From Terriglobia bacterium (GTDB lineage: Bacteria > Acidobacteriota > Terriglobia > Acidiferrales > UBA7541): 36,118 nt of DNA. The notes under the pieces are model-generated. The model saw nothing but the letters and a program-made list of their open reading frames with translations. It ran no database searches and was not told the origin of the DNA. A program made the position numbers and the translations under genes. Positions within the stretch are counted from its first letter, which is position 1. Every line of letters starts with the position of its first letter. The DNA is taken from assembly GCA_020073585.1 (NCBI GenBank), contig JAIQEV010000041.1, positions 1 to 36,118 of the forward strand, in the 5' to 3' direction. Positions 7,146 to 15,454 of this stretch are shown here, one piece after another.

Positions 7146-8483
7146 ATGACGACTGGCGCAACGGGAAAACCGATGAGCGGCGAAGAGATGATCGCCCTGA
7201 CCAGGAAACACACGCTCTTCGAGTGGTCGGCGCAATCCAAGGTGGACCCCATCGCCGTGGCCGGCGCCAAGGGCATCTACTTCTGGACGCCGGAGGGCAA
7301 GCGCTACATCGATTTCAACAGCCAGTTGATGAGCGTGAACATCGGGCACGGCGACCCGCGGGTGATCCAGGCCATCAGCGAGCAGGCCGCCACGCTGGCC
7401 TACGCCAATCCGTACATGGCCACCGAGCCGCGCGCGCGGCTGGGCGCCAAGCTCGCCGAGCTGGCCCCCGGAGACATTGACGTCTTCTTTTTCACCAACG
7501 GCGGCGCCGAAGCCACCGAGAACGCGGTCAAGCTGGCGCGCTTCTTCACCGGCCGGCACAAGATCCTGGCGCGCTACCGCTCCTACCACGGCGGAACCGC
7601 CGGCAGCATCACGCTTACCGGCGATCCGCGGCGCTGGGCGGCCGAGCCGGGCATTCCCGGCGTCGTGCATGTGCTCGATCCGTACCACGGCATCGAGCGC
7701 GGCTGGGACACCGCGGAGCAGTCGCTGGCGATGCTCGAGGAGACCATCCAGCTCGAAGGGCCCAACACCATCGCGGCCTTCATTCTGGAAACGGTCACCG
7801 GCACCAACGGCGTTCTCATCCCCCCGGACGGCTATCTGCAGGGGGTGCGCGAGCTGTGCACCAAGTACGGCATCCTGATGATCGCCGACGAGGTCATGGC
7901 CGGCTTCGGGCGCACCGGGAAGTGGTTTGCGGTGGAGCACTGGAACGTGGTGCCCGATCTGCTGTGCATGGCCAAGGGCCTGACCAGCAGCTACCTTCCA
8001 CTGGGCGCGGTGGGCATGCGCCGGCACATCGCGCAGCACTTTCAGGACAAGGTGTTCTACGGCGGGCTGACCTATAACAGCCATCCCATGGGCTGCGCCG
8101 CGGCGCTGGCCACCATCCGCGTGTACGAGGAAGATAAGCTGATCGAAAACGCGCAGAAGATGGGCGCGGTGATGAAGCAGCTGCACGGCGAGCTGGCCGC
8201 CAAGCATCCTTCGGTGGGCGCGGCGCGCTCCATCGGGCTCTTCGGCATCTTCGAACTGGTGCGCAGCCGGCGCACGCGCCAGCCGATGGCGCCCTTCAAC
8301 GGCGCGTCCGAGGAGATGGCCGCGCTGGGAAAATTCTTCCGCCAGGAAGGCCTCTACACCTTCGTGCGCTGGAACACCTTCTTCACCAATCCCCCGCTGT
8401 GCATCACCGAAGCGGAGCTGCGCACGGCCTTCGCCATCATCGACCGCGCCCTGGAGATCACGGACAAAGCGGTGACCGACTAG
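7146..8483 (+). CDS. Class III PLP-dependent aminotransferase
   Basis: This 445-residue omega-amino-acid-type transaminase has all landmarks of the subgroup: [18 protein letters not shown] (115-132), the SYHGG motif (146-150), [13 protein letters not shown] with the PLP-nitrogen aspartate D248, and the Schiff-base lysine K277 in MAKGLTSSY. The overall look is that of taurine-pyruvate or beta-alanine-type aminotransferases, but substrate cannot be settled from sequence alone. The frame is open much further upstream (antisense to hpt and deoC); the ATG at 7146 with GAGG nine bases upstream and a normal N-terminus is the supported start. It appears monocistronic. Confidence 0.9.
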   Translation: MTTGATGKPMSGEEMIALTRKHTLFEWSAQSKVDPIAVAGAKGIYFWTPEGKRYIDFNSQLMSVNIGHGDPRVIQAISEQAATLAYANPYMATEPRARLGAKLAELAPGDIDVFFFTNGGAEATENAVKLARFFTGRHKILARYRSYHGGTAGSITLTGDPRRWAAEPGIPGVVHVLDPYHGIERGWDTAEQSLAMLEETIQLEGPNTIAAFILETVTGTNGVLIPPDGYLQGVRELCTKYGILMIADEVMAGFGRTGKWFAVEHWNVVPDLLCMAKGLTSSYLPLGAVGMRRHIAQHFQDKVFYGGLTYNSHPMGCAAALATIRVYEEDKLIENAQKMGAVMKQLHGELAAKHPSVGAARSIGLFGIFELVRSRRTRQPMAPFNGASEEMAALGKFFRQEGLYTFVRWNTFFTNPPLCITEAELRTAFAIIDRALEITDKAVTD

Positions 8484-8731
8484 GGCTTCCGCGGCGCAGG
8501 CCGGAATGCCTGCCCTGCCGCCCCGTGTTTCCGTGGATAAGGCCGGTCAAGGAAGCAAGCCGCTGCATTGTCCGTGTCAATGATCTCCGGCACAACTCTC
8601 CTCTTGCTGCGATGAGGGGCGGGCGCCGCGTTCTTTCGGCCATTTCCCTTCACGGTTGCAACCGGGGTCGCGCCGCGCACGTCCATCTCTTCAGTGTCCT
8701 CCCTGCTCGCCTGGAAGGAGAAATTTCACTC

Positions 8732-10051
8732 ATGCGTAGAGCCCTCGCAGTATTGCTCACCCTCTGCCTCGCCAACCTTTCCCTGCTGGAAGCCGCTGCG
8801 GCCCGTGCCGCCGCAAAGTCCGCGGCGCAAGGCGAAGAGTACTATTACGAGCCGTTTTCCCCCGAACAACTCGACAATCTTCTCGCGCCCATCGCGCTCT
8901 ATCCCGATCCGCTTCTTTCCCAGGTTCTGGTGGCCGCCACTTTCGTGTATGACGTGGACGAAGCGGCGCGTTGGGTTCGCGCCAACGGCGCCCGGGGCAT
9001 CGACGAGCAGCCTTGGGACGTCAGCGTCAAGGCCGTCGCCCACTATCCGACGGTGATCTACATGATGGCCGACAAGATCGACTGGACCACTTCCCTGGGC
9101 CAGGCCTACGTGAATCAATCCACCGACGTGATGATGTCGGTGCAGCGCCTGCGGCGCATGGCCCGCAACGTGGGCAATCTCGTCACCACGCCGCAGCAGC
9201 AGGTGTTCTTCGAAGATGACTACATCCGCATCGTGCCCCTTGAGCCGGCGTACATCTACGTGCCGGTTTACGATCCCTACATCTGCTATTACCGCCGGCC
9301 CGCCTGGGGATTGGCCATCACCTTTGGCTTTGGATTCCTCATCGGCGCCTGGCTCAATCGCGATTGCGACTGGCATCACCACCGCATCTACTATCATGGC
9401 TGGCAAGGCCCGGGATGGATCGACCGCTCCCGCCCGCGCGTGCGCATCACCAACGTCTATGTAAACAATCGCTATGACAATGTTCTCGTCAACCGCAACG
9501 TCATCCAGCGCAACGTGAATGTGAACAACATCGACCGCTACCGGTCGGTCCACCGCGACGTGAACTACAACAACATCCGGGACAACAACGTGCGCATCAA
9601 TCGCCGCAACAACGTCCGCGTCGACGAGCGGCCCGCCCGTCCGCCCGTGAACAACAGGATCATCAACCGCAATATCGATACCACCAATCCGCGCCTGGAG
9701 CAGTACCGCGGGCGCGAAGGCGCCATTCGTCCGGCGCGGCCTGCTCCTGCGCCGCAGCCGCAACCTCAAGTCCGACCGCAAGCTCCGGTTCGGCCCGCTC
9801 CTGCACCGCCGGTTCGGCCTGCTCCTGCGCCGCCAGCCGCTCGCCCGGCTCCGGCCCCTGCTCCCCGGCCCGCGCCGCACGTCTTTGGCCGGACGGAGGG
9901 CAATTTCGATCCGCGCGCGTCCAGCCAGCGCGGCCAGTCCAGCCGCCAGCAGATGAGCCAGCCGCGGCCCGCTCCTCGTTCGGCGCCGCCACCTCGCGCC
10001 CAGAGCAAGCCCGCGCCCGCGCCGCGCGGCGGCGAACGGAGGAAGCCATGA
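8732..10051 (+). CDS. DUF3300 secreted protein
   Basis: The 439-residue exported protein has an N-terminal signal peptide (RRALAVLLTLCLANLSLLEA) and a DUF3300 domain (about 45-200) with the characteristic LLAPIALYPDPLLSQVLVAAT and AYIYVPVYDPY segments. A short hydrophobic stretch (LAITFGFGFLIGAWL) follows, then an Asn/Arg-rich region with repeated NVNxNN/NNVR units (about 245-320) and a Pro/Ala-rich tail with PAPAP/VRP repeats. Its biochemical role is unknown; a surface or periplasmic role is likely. GGAAGGAG precedes the ATG at 8732 by about 12 bases. Its stop is immediately followed by the DUF2950 gene, a pairing I know from Acidobacteriota and some Proteobacteria. Confidence 0.88.
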   Translation: MRRALAVLLTLCLANLSLLEAAAARAAAKSAAQGEEYYYEPFSPEQLDNLLAPIALYPDPLLSQVLVAATFVYDVDEAARWVRANGARGIDEQPWDVSVKAVAHYPTVIYMMADKIDWTTSLGQAYVNQSTDVMMSVQRLRRMARNVGNLVTTPQQQVFFEDDYIRIVPLEPAYIYVPVYDPYICYYRRPAWGLAITFGFGFLIGAWLNRDCDWHHHRIYYHGWQGPGWIDRSRPRVRITNVYVNNRYDNVLVNRNVIQRNVNVNNIDRYRSVHRDVNYNNIRDNNVRINRRNNVRVDERPARPPVNNRIINRNIDTTNPRLEQYRGREGAIRPARPAPAPQPQPQVRPQAPVRPAPAPPVRPAPAPPAARPAPAPAPRPAPHVFGRTEGNFDPRASSQRGQSSRQQMSQPRPAPRSAPPPRAQSKPAPAPRGGERRKP

Positions 10052-10098
10052 AAATCATCCTGGGAACGGTCACGCATAACGCGGAAGGAAACAGAAAA

Positions 10099-11115
10099 AT
10101 GAACGCACCCACGCTGAAGTTCCATTGGACCGCGCTCCTCACCGCCACTTGCTTTCTTGCCGTGAGCTTGATTGGCGTCGCTCCCGCCGCGCAGGCGCAA
10201 GCACCGGCGCAAGCAACCTATGCTTCTCCCGACGAGGCCCTGCAGGCTCTCGTGACGGCCGCAAAGGCCAAGGATCGCTCCGCGCTGGCGACGATCTTCG
10301 GGCCGGACCACGAGCAGTTGCTCTCCGGCGACGAAGTTGAGGACGCGAATGATCTCGACGACTTCGCCGAAGCCGTGGGCGAGTCCGCGCAGCTTCAGAA
10401 GATCGGCGATTCCAAGTACACGGCCGTCGTCGGCAAGAACAACTACCCCATGCCTATCCCCATCGTTCAAAAAGACGGCCACTGGCTCTTCGACACCAAG
10501 GCGGGTCTCGACGAAATTCTCAATCGCCGCATCGGCGAAAATGAGCTTTCCGCCATCAACACCTGCCGCGTCTACGCCATCGCGCAGTGGGAGTACTTCA
10601 CCGAAGGCGATTGGGACAACGACGGCGTGGCCGAATACGCGCAGAAGTTCATCAGCTCTCCGGGCGGACGCAATGGACTCTATTGGGAGACCGCCGAAGG
10701 TGAAAAGCCCAGCCCGCTCGGCAAACTCGTCGCTGCGGCGCGCGAGGAAGGCTACGGACCCAGAGCGCGGAAACCCGCCGCGTCCGCGCAGGCTGCCAAG
10801 CCCGCCTCGGAAAAGGAAGGGCCTGCCCACCCGCGCGCCCCGTACCACGGCTACTACTTCAAAATCCTGAAGAGCCAGGGGCCCCACGCGCCCGGCGGAA
10901 AATACAGCTACATCATCAACGGCAACATGATCGCCGGATACGCGCTCATCGCGTATCCCGATAAGTGGGGCAATTCCGGCGTGATGACGTTCATCATCAA
11001 CCAGCAGGGCCGCGTCTATCAGAAGAATCTCGGCCCGGACACCGTCAAGATCGCCGCGGCCGTCACCGAATACGACCCCGACCCAAGCTGGAAGCTCGTC
11101 GAGGCTCAACCCTAG
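10099..11115 (+). CDS. DUF2950 secreted protein
   Basis: The 338-residue protein has a signal peptide (HWTALLTATCFLAVSLIGVA, cleavage likely after AQA) and a DUF2950 body. Typical segments are SPDEALQALVTAAKAKD, FGPDHEQLLSGDEVEDAND, INTCRVYAIAQWEYF and the C-terminal APYHGYYFKILKSQGP. An ATG at 10048 overlaps the DUF3300 stop (ATGA) and would add 17 residues before the signal peptide. The ATG at 10099 has GGAAGG upstream and gives a normal export signal, so I prefer it. Function is unknown; together with DUF3300 it probably forms an envelope-associated pair. Confidence 0.88.
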   Translation: MNAPTLKFHWTALLTATCFLAVSLIGVAPAAQAQAPAQATYASPDEALQALVTAAKAKDRSALATIFGPDHEQLLSGDEVEDANDLDDFAEAVGESAQLQKIGDSKYTAVVGKNNYPMPIPIVQKDGHWLFDTKAGLDEILNRRIGENELSAINTCRVYAIAQWEYFTEGDWDNDGVAEYAQKFISSPGGRNGLYWETAEGEKPSPLGKLVAAAREEGYGPRARKPAASAQAAKPASEKEGPAHPRAPYHGYYFKILKSQGPHAPGGKYSYIINGNMIAGYALIAYPDKWGNSGVMTFIINQQGRVYQKNLGPDTVKIAAAVTEYDPDPSWKLVEAQP

Positions 11116-11172
11116 TTGGGGAGAAACACGCGGAGCAGATCGAGAAATACGCAGTGCAGTGAATCAACGGGA

Positions 11173-11216
11173 GCCGGCAGACGAATGGGAGCCGGCTTTC
11201 CTGTACGTCTGCCGGC
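11173..11216. terminator. Long inverted repeat between DUF2950 and the att scar
   Basis: GCCGGCAGACG (11173-11183) pairs perfectly with CGTCTGCCGGC (11206-11216) around a 22-base loop that itself contains AGCCGGCT. It lies ~60 bp after the DUF2950 stop and just outside the tRNA-Lys fragment. It could end DUF2950 transcription, or have been part of the original downstream flank of a tRNA gene. There is no U-tract. Confidence 0.45.
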
Positions 11217-11229
11217 GACAGGACAATTG

Positions 11230-11250
11230 GTAGGGGCGGTGGGGATCGAA
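11230..11250 (-). repeat. tRNA-Lys 3'-end fragment (outermost att scar)
   Basis: These 21 bases are identical to the 3' end of the tRNA-Lys gene at 34957-34977 and to the fragment at 27816-27836, all in the same orientation. On the minus strand they run from the T-loop (TTCGATC) through the acceptor end (CGCCCCT). The next three bases inward (TTT) are shared with the 27816 copy but not with the tRNA gene (CCC), as expected for element-derived sequence at two left attachment sites. Confidence 0.8.
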
Positions 11251-11649
11251 TTTACCCGAACACTGAATCCAAAGGAACTCCTTGGAACGCGTTGGACTCG
11301 TAAGTCATTTGTTGTTCGTATGCGGAACTGCTATTGCCCCCGGATTGTCCCCGCGTTTTCATGCTGTCTTTTCCACAAGCAAGACCATCCGAACGACTTT
11401 GCTATTTGCTTTTCGCAACGCCGATAATCAGCTACAAAAAATGAAAATGTGTCGCGCCAGAGCGAAAATAATTTGATTGGGTCTGAAATTCCGGGGATCG
11501 TGGCCAACTGCTGTGCTGGAATCTCCGGATCGCTTTGCACAGTGGGAGACAGGTGCATTCGTTCCTAGACGCGCCGAGAGGGATGTGATTGGGGGTGAAG
11601 TGCTCTTCGTGTCGGTGTGGTAACTCGGTGGTAAGAGTACTAAATGGTT
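11251..11649. other. Intergenic region, no gene seen
   Basis: This ~400-bp stretch is AT-richer than its neighbours, especially 11380-11480. It contains AAGGAACTCCTT (11272-11283), a short palindrome, but no reading frame with a credible start and composition. It may hold decayed sequence from the inner edge of the att scar. Confidence 0.4.
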
Positions 11650-12555
11650 TCAGAGATGTTGGCGCGGAGGGTGCTGAGAAAGCGGGCGTCGAACGAGGAC
11701 TTCCAGCAGGGACCGCACCCGTTCGTCCCAATAGGACCAGGTGTGCCCGCCGGGCGTCTCGTGGTATTCGTAGGCGGCATTTTGTGCCTGCAGCAATGCG
11801 GCAAAGGCGCGGTTTGCGGAGAGGAAACTGTCCGAAGTCCCGCAGTCGATGTAGAAATAAGGCAAATTGGCGGGTGGCGATTTTTTGAGCAGTGTGAAGA
11901 CGTCATTCTGCGTGCGCGTGGCGCTTCCCGCCGGACCGAAGGCCTTGAGCAGTCCTTCGCGATAGACCGGATGCGTGGAATCCAGATCGGCGGCGGCAGT
12001 GAGAGCGCCGCTGAAGCTGCCCGCGAATGCAAACAGCTGCGGGTATTTCAGAGCGAAAGCAACGGCGCCGTATCCGCCCATGGAAAGACCGGCGATGGCC
12101 CGGCCGTGGGGCGCCCGGATCGTCCGGTAGTGCTCGTCGATCTCCGCGAGCAGGTCTTTGGCAATGTAGTCGCCGTATTTCCGGACGGGATCGCTATCCC
12201 AATTGACGTACCAGGAATCGCCGGCATCGGGCATCACGATGATCAGACGCAGACCCTGCGCATAGCGCACCAGACCGGTGCGCGTGCTCCAGTCTTCGAA
12301 GTTTCCAGAAAGCCCGTGCAGGAGATAGAGAGCGGGGTAACGTTCCTGTGACTGGCCGTATCCCGCCGGCAGCAGGATGCGGTAGCGGACCTCGCGGCCG
12401 AGCGCGGCGCTGCGGAAGGTGCCGTCGCGCAACTGCGCGGATCGCGTAGGAGTGCGGGACGCCGGCCGCGCTGCCTGCGCCTGGGCAGGCAGCCCTGAGG
12501 CCCAGCCCAGGAACAGCAAGAGCACGGCAAATGCAAAGCGCTTGCGGCCAGACAT
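11650..12555 (-). CDS. Secreted alpha/beta-hydrolase esterase (esterase D / feruloyl-esterase-like)
   Basis: The 301-residue protein has a signal peptide (FAFAVLLLFLGWASGLPAQA) and an esterase-D/antigen-85-type alpha/beta-hydrolase fold. The oxyanion/strand motif PALYLLHGLSG, nucleophile S158 in GLSMGG, acid D242 in CGTSDSF and H271 in GGHTW form a full catalytic triad. Relatives hydrolyse acyl or feruloyl esters on carbohydrates, so here it could deacylate an esterified glycan outside the cytoplasm. It is the last gene of the minus-strand operon nanE-kinase-esterase (52 bp after the kinase). Substrate is inferred from context. Confidence 0.85.
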   Translation of the reverse strand: MSGRKRFAFAVLLLFLGWASGLPAQAQAARPASRTPTRSAQLRDGTFRSAALGREVRYRILLPAGYGQSQERYPALYLLHGLSGNFEDWSTRTGLVRYAQGLRLIIVMPDAGDSWYVNWDSDPVRKYGDYIAKDLLAEIDEHYRTIRAPHGRAIAGLSMGGYGAVAFALKYPQLFAFAGSFSGALTAAADLDSTHPVYREGLLKAFGPAGSATRTQNDVFTLLKKSPPANLPYFYIDCGTSDSFLSANRAFAALLQAQNAAYEYHETPGGHTWSYWDERVRSLLEVLVRRPLSQHPPRQHL

Positions 12556-12607
12556 GGCTACTCCCTTCTCCCGGCGGCAAATTCCACGGTCTTCACGCGC
12601 TGAGATC

Positions 12608-13597
12608 TTACTCCTGGAGCTTGTTCACCCAATCGAGATACGTCTTCTCGCTCACCTGGACGCCCGCGGCGCGATAGGCCATCAACAGCGACCCCAGGAC
12701 CGGCGGCAGCAATGCCGGGCGCGTTTCGGCCTCGGGGCGTTTGTTGCGGATTGTTTCCTGGAAGGCTGACATTACCGCGCGGCTCTGAAAAACGCCGCCG
12801 GAACAACAGACGAGCGGACGATTTGCCCCTGCCTGTGCGGACGGCGCCGCCGGAAAGAGGCGATCGAGGAGGATGCCGGCGAATCCCGCGAGATCCTTCC
12901 CGGCATGCTGCAGAATCCGCAGCGCAACGGCGTCGCCGCCCTCCGCGGCCTCGTTCACCCATCCGGCGAGTCCCGCCAGGTGCTCCCGCGGCCAGGTTCC
13001 CGCGTAGTAGTGCGCTCGGAGCGCGCTTGCGGAGTCCACTCCGAGGCGGCCGAGGAGGATGGCGGTGAGCGCTGTCTTCGGGCCCATCCCGTCCTCTTCG
13101 GCGGAGACGGCGCTGACGGCCGCCTTGCCGATGAAGTACGCGCTGCCTTCATCGCCGAACGTGTAGCCCCAGCCGCCGACGCGCGACTCCCGGCCCTCGG
13201 CGTTCACGCCGCTGGCTACCGAACCCGTACCCGCTATGACGTTGATTCCCGGCGCGCCCGCCGTGGCGCCTATCAGCGCATTCACGGAGTCATGCACGAC
13301 ACTCAAGTGCGGCGTGCGAATGAAACTTTCGAGGATCCGGCGTTTGATCACCACCTCGCCGGTCATCCCGAAACAGGCGGCCGCAAATTCGCACTCGCCG
13401 ATGTGCGGCGCCTTGATCGCCGCAAGGGCGCTCGCGACCGTCTCCCGGACTACCCGCTCCAGCCGCTCCGGCCCGCCCGGCTCTTCGGTATGGTTGCTGG
13501 GCCCGCCCGTTGACTGGGCCACGATGCGCATCTCTGCATCGCCCAGAACGACTTTGGTGGTGCTCTGGCCCCCGTCAACCCCGAGGAATAATTTCAT
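12608..13597 (-). CDS. BadF/BadG/BcrA/BcrD-type sugar kinase (GlcNAc/ManNAc kinase-like)
   Basis: The 329-residue ASKHA ATPase has phosphate-1 loop GVDGGQSTTK (6-15), a catalytic-base candidate D103 in VHDSVNAL, the phosphate-2 loop IAGTGSVASG (121-130) followed by GGWGYTFGDEGSAY (141-154), and an adenosine-side CCSGGVF. This motif set matches the N-acetylglucosamine-kinase branch, rather than the benzoyl-CoA reductase subunits that name the family. With NanE upstream, phosphorylation of ManNAc or GlcNAc at C6 is the best guess. It lies 63 bp downstream of nanE and in the same direction. Confidence 0.82.
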   Translation of the reverse strand: MKLFLGVDGGQSTTKVVLGDAEMRIVAQSTGGPSNHTEEPGGPERLERVVRETVASALAAIKAPHIGECEFAAACFGMTGEVVIKRRILESFIRTPHLSVVHDSVNALIGATAGAPGINVIAGTGSVASGVNAEGRESRVGGWGYTFGDEGSAYFIGKAAVSAVSAEEDGMGPKTALTAILLGRLGVDSASALRAHYYAGTWPREHLAGLAGWVNEAAEGGDAVALRILQHAGKDLAGFAGILLDRLFPAAPSAQAGANRPLVCCSGGVFQSRAVMSAFQETIRNKRPEAETRPALLPPVLGSLLMAYRAAGVQVSEKTYLDWVNKLQE

Positions 13598-13660
13598 GGA
13601 TGGTTCTTCCTTTGCCGGCCGCCACTCCTGCGGTGGTGATGAATTGGCCGGCCCGCATCG

Positions 13661-14401
13661 CTACTCGACTTCCACCCGCGCCATTCCCCGGCGGCGGCGC
13701 GGAACGGCAGCGACCAGCCTGCGCACCAGCCATTCGATGTCCGTGACCGCGGTTCCCGCGACGATGGCATGCGCGCCAAGATCGAATCCCTTTTGCACAT
13801 CCACGGCGCTGCGCACCCGCCCTTCCAGAATGATCGGCACGCTCAATTCCCGCACCAAGTCGCGGAGCAGCTTGAAGCCGGGTCCGCAGAACTGTTTCGT
13901 CGTTTCCGTGTATCCGAACAGCGTGGTGGCGACGAGATCCGCGCCCAGTTCCTGGGCTTTTCTGCCCTGCTCCAGCGTGGCCACATCGGCCATCACCACG
14001 ACGTTGGACCGCTGCTTCAGCTCCTGCACGATCTCGCCGGCCGACTGGCCGCCCGGGCGCTGGCCGCCCGTAAAATCCATCGCGATAATGTCCGCGCCGG
14101 CCCGCAACACGCGGCGTGCGGACGCCAGATGGGGAGTGATGTAGACGGAGCAGCCGGGCACGCGCAACTTCTCGATGCCGATGATGGGAATCTTCACGCG
14201 GCGCCGCACGGCGCGGATGTTCCGCGCCCCATTGATCCGCACCGCGACCGCGCCCTGTTGTTCGGCCACCAGCGCCATCGCGGAAATCACCAGCGGGTGA
14301 TTAATGGGCGAGTCCTCGGGAGCCTGACAGGAAACGATGACGCCATTCTTCAATGCCTGGATCACTTCGGTGGTTCTCTTCCTGCCCACCAAATGCCGCA
14401 T
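13661..14401 (-). CDS. nanE: N-acetylmannosamine-6-phosphate 2-epimerase
   Basis: The 246-residue TIM-barrel enzyme of the NanE family interconverts ManNAc-6-P and GlcNAc-6-P. NanE signatures are visible: GVIVSCQAPEDSPINHP (20-36), the catalytic lysine K78 in IIGIEK, the acid E193 in PIILEGRVRS and the phosphate loop VAGTAVTD (214-221). The reading frame is open to 14509, but GGGGGAG eight bases before the ATG at 14401 marks the start. It is first in an operon with the kinase and esterase, and the promoter at 14481-14509 faces it. No NanA lyase or NagA/NagB is present, so the source sugar may be ManNAc itself. Confidence 0.88.
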   Translation of the reverse strand: MRHLVGRKRTTEVIQALKNGVIVSCQAPEDSPINHPLVISAMALVAEQQGAVAVRINGARNIRAVRRRVKIPIIGIEKLRVPGCSVYITPHLASARRVLRAGADIIAMDFTGGQRPGGQSAGEIVQELKQRSNVVVMADVATLEQGRKAQELGADLVATTLFGYTETTKQFCGPGFKLLRDLVRELSVPIILEGRVRSAVDVQKGFDLGAHAIVAGTAVTDIEWLVRRLVAAVPRRRRGMARVEVE

Positions 14402-14469
14402 GCGATTCGCTCCCCCGCGCCCGTGCCCGAAATCCCCGCTGGAGGAATTTCGCACATGGAATTGGCAAC

Positions 14470-14523
14470 TTGACAGGCTTAGTATATTCAAAGTAGTCTT
14501 CTCTGGCAAGCTAGGTATCTAGA
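14470..14523. promoter_or_regulatory. Divergent nanE/gntR promoters with operator-like half site
   Basis: For nanE (minus strand) TTGCCA (14509-14504) and TATACT (14486-14481) are exactly 17 bases apart. For gntR (plus strand) TTGACA (14470-14475) and TAGTCT (14494-14499) are 18 apart. The promoters overlap face to face. CTAGGTAT at 14511-14518, just upstream of the nanE -35 and 18 bases before the gntR start, also occurs in the palindrome inside the receptor promoter at 24866-24881, suggesting a common GntR operator. Confidence 0.6.
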
Positions 14524-14535
14524 GGGGGTGCGAGG

Positions 14536-15321
14536 GTGGCTACCATACTGGAGTCTCCGGATTCCGCGGCGCCCGAGCTTTTTGCTCTGTCCTTGGATAA
14601 GTCCAGCGGGCTTCCCTATTACCGCCAGATTGTGGACTATGTCCGCGATCTGGTCCAGAAAGGCCGTGTGAAACCAGGGCAGCCTTTCTGGTCCGAGGGC
14701 GTGATTGCCCAAAAGCTCGGCGTCAGTAAGATGACCGTCCGCCAAGCCTTCCAGAACCTGCGCGCCGAAGGTCTCCTGCTCATCGAAAAAGGCAAACGGC
14801 CGGTCGTGGGCACGGGACGCATCCTCAAGAACTTTCAGGAGTTGCGCGGCTTCACGGAAGAGATGCGCCGCAGCGACCTGGTTCCCTCGACCCGCCTGCT
14901 GGAGATCGAACTGCTGGCCCCCGATCCCGAGATTGCCGAGATTCTTGGTCTCGACAAGGGTAAGAAGGCCTACCGGATCAAGCGCCTGCGCTTTGCCAAC
15001 AAAGAACGCATCGCCATCGAAACCACCTTCCTTCCGGCGCACTTCTTCCCCAATCTCGAAAAAGAGGACATGGAGAATCAGTCGCTCTATTCCATCCTGG
15101 AGAACACGTACAAGATCAAGCTGGGCTGGTCGGAAGAAACGCTGGAAGCGGTCCCGGCCCGGGCGGAGGAGGCGCGTCTCCTGCGGGTGAAGCAGGGCTC
15201 TCCCCTGTTTTCGATGCGCCGGACGGTGCATAGCGTGGACGGCACGCCCGTCGAGTACGGCCATTCCCTTTTCCGCGGCGACCGGTACCGCGCCACGGTG
15301 GTTTCCTGGCGGAACAAGTAG
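14536..15321 (+). CDS. GntR-family regulator, HutC/UTRA subclass
   Basis: The 261-residue protein has an N-terminal winged helix (about 25-95: LPYYRQIVDYVRDLV, then VIAQKLGVSKMTVRQAF and GLLLIEKGKRPVV) and a C-terminal UTRA effector domain (about 110-258), the layout of NagR/HutC-type repressors that bind sugar phosphates. It starts with GTG at 14536 behind a G-rich AGGGGG/GAGG leader. It is divergent from nanE, so a GlcNAc-6-P or ManNAc-6-P effector is plausible. A likely operator motif is shared by its own promoter region and the receptor gene's promoter. Confidence 0.9.
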   Translation: MATILESPDSAAPELFALSLDKSSGLPYYRQIVDYVRDLVQKGRVKPGQPFWSEGVIAQKLGVSKMTVRQAFQNLRAEGLLLIEKGKRPVVGTGRILKNFQELRGFTEEMRRSDLVPSTRLLEIELLAPDPEIAEILGLDKGKKAYRIKRLRFANKERIAIETTFLPAHFFPNLEKEDMENQSLYSILENTYKIKLGWSEETLEAVPARAEEARLLRVKQGSPLFSMRRTVHSVDGTPVEYGHSLFRGDRYRATVVSWRNK

Positions 15322-15454
15322 AACTCCTTCCGCCAGAGCCCGCTGGAAAGAACCGCAGGAACAGATGAGCCGGTGACAATGCGCGCAGTCCCGCTCTTAA
15401 GCAGGATTCCTTCTGCGGGCTGGCGGTGCTCGTCCCAATCTCCAGGAGTCTCCC

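Noticed and set aside
6373-7161. Upstream extension of the deoC frame to 498 codons
   Set aside because: It is an Arg/Ala-rich reading of hpt in another frame; the ATGA overlap start at 6372 gives the normal DeoC length.
11230-11302. A complete tRNA gene at 11.2 kb
   Set aside because: Only the T-loop and acceptor 3' half match; the sequence after GAATTT has no anticodon or D arm.
11331-11558. 75-codon minus-strand frame in the 11.2-11.6 kb gap
   Set aside because: It has no ribosome site, mixed composition and no recognisable motif.
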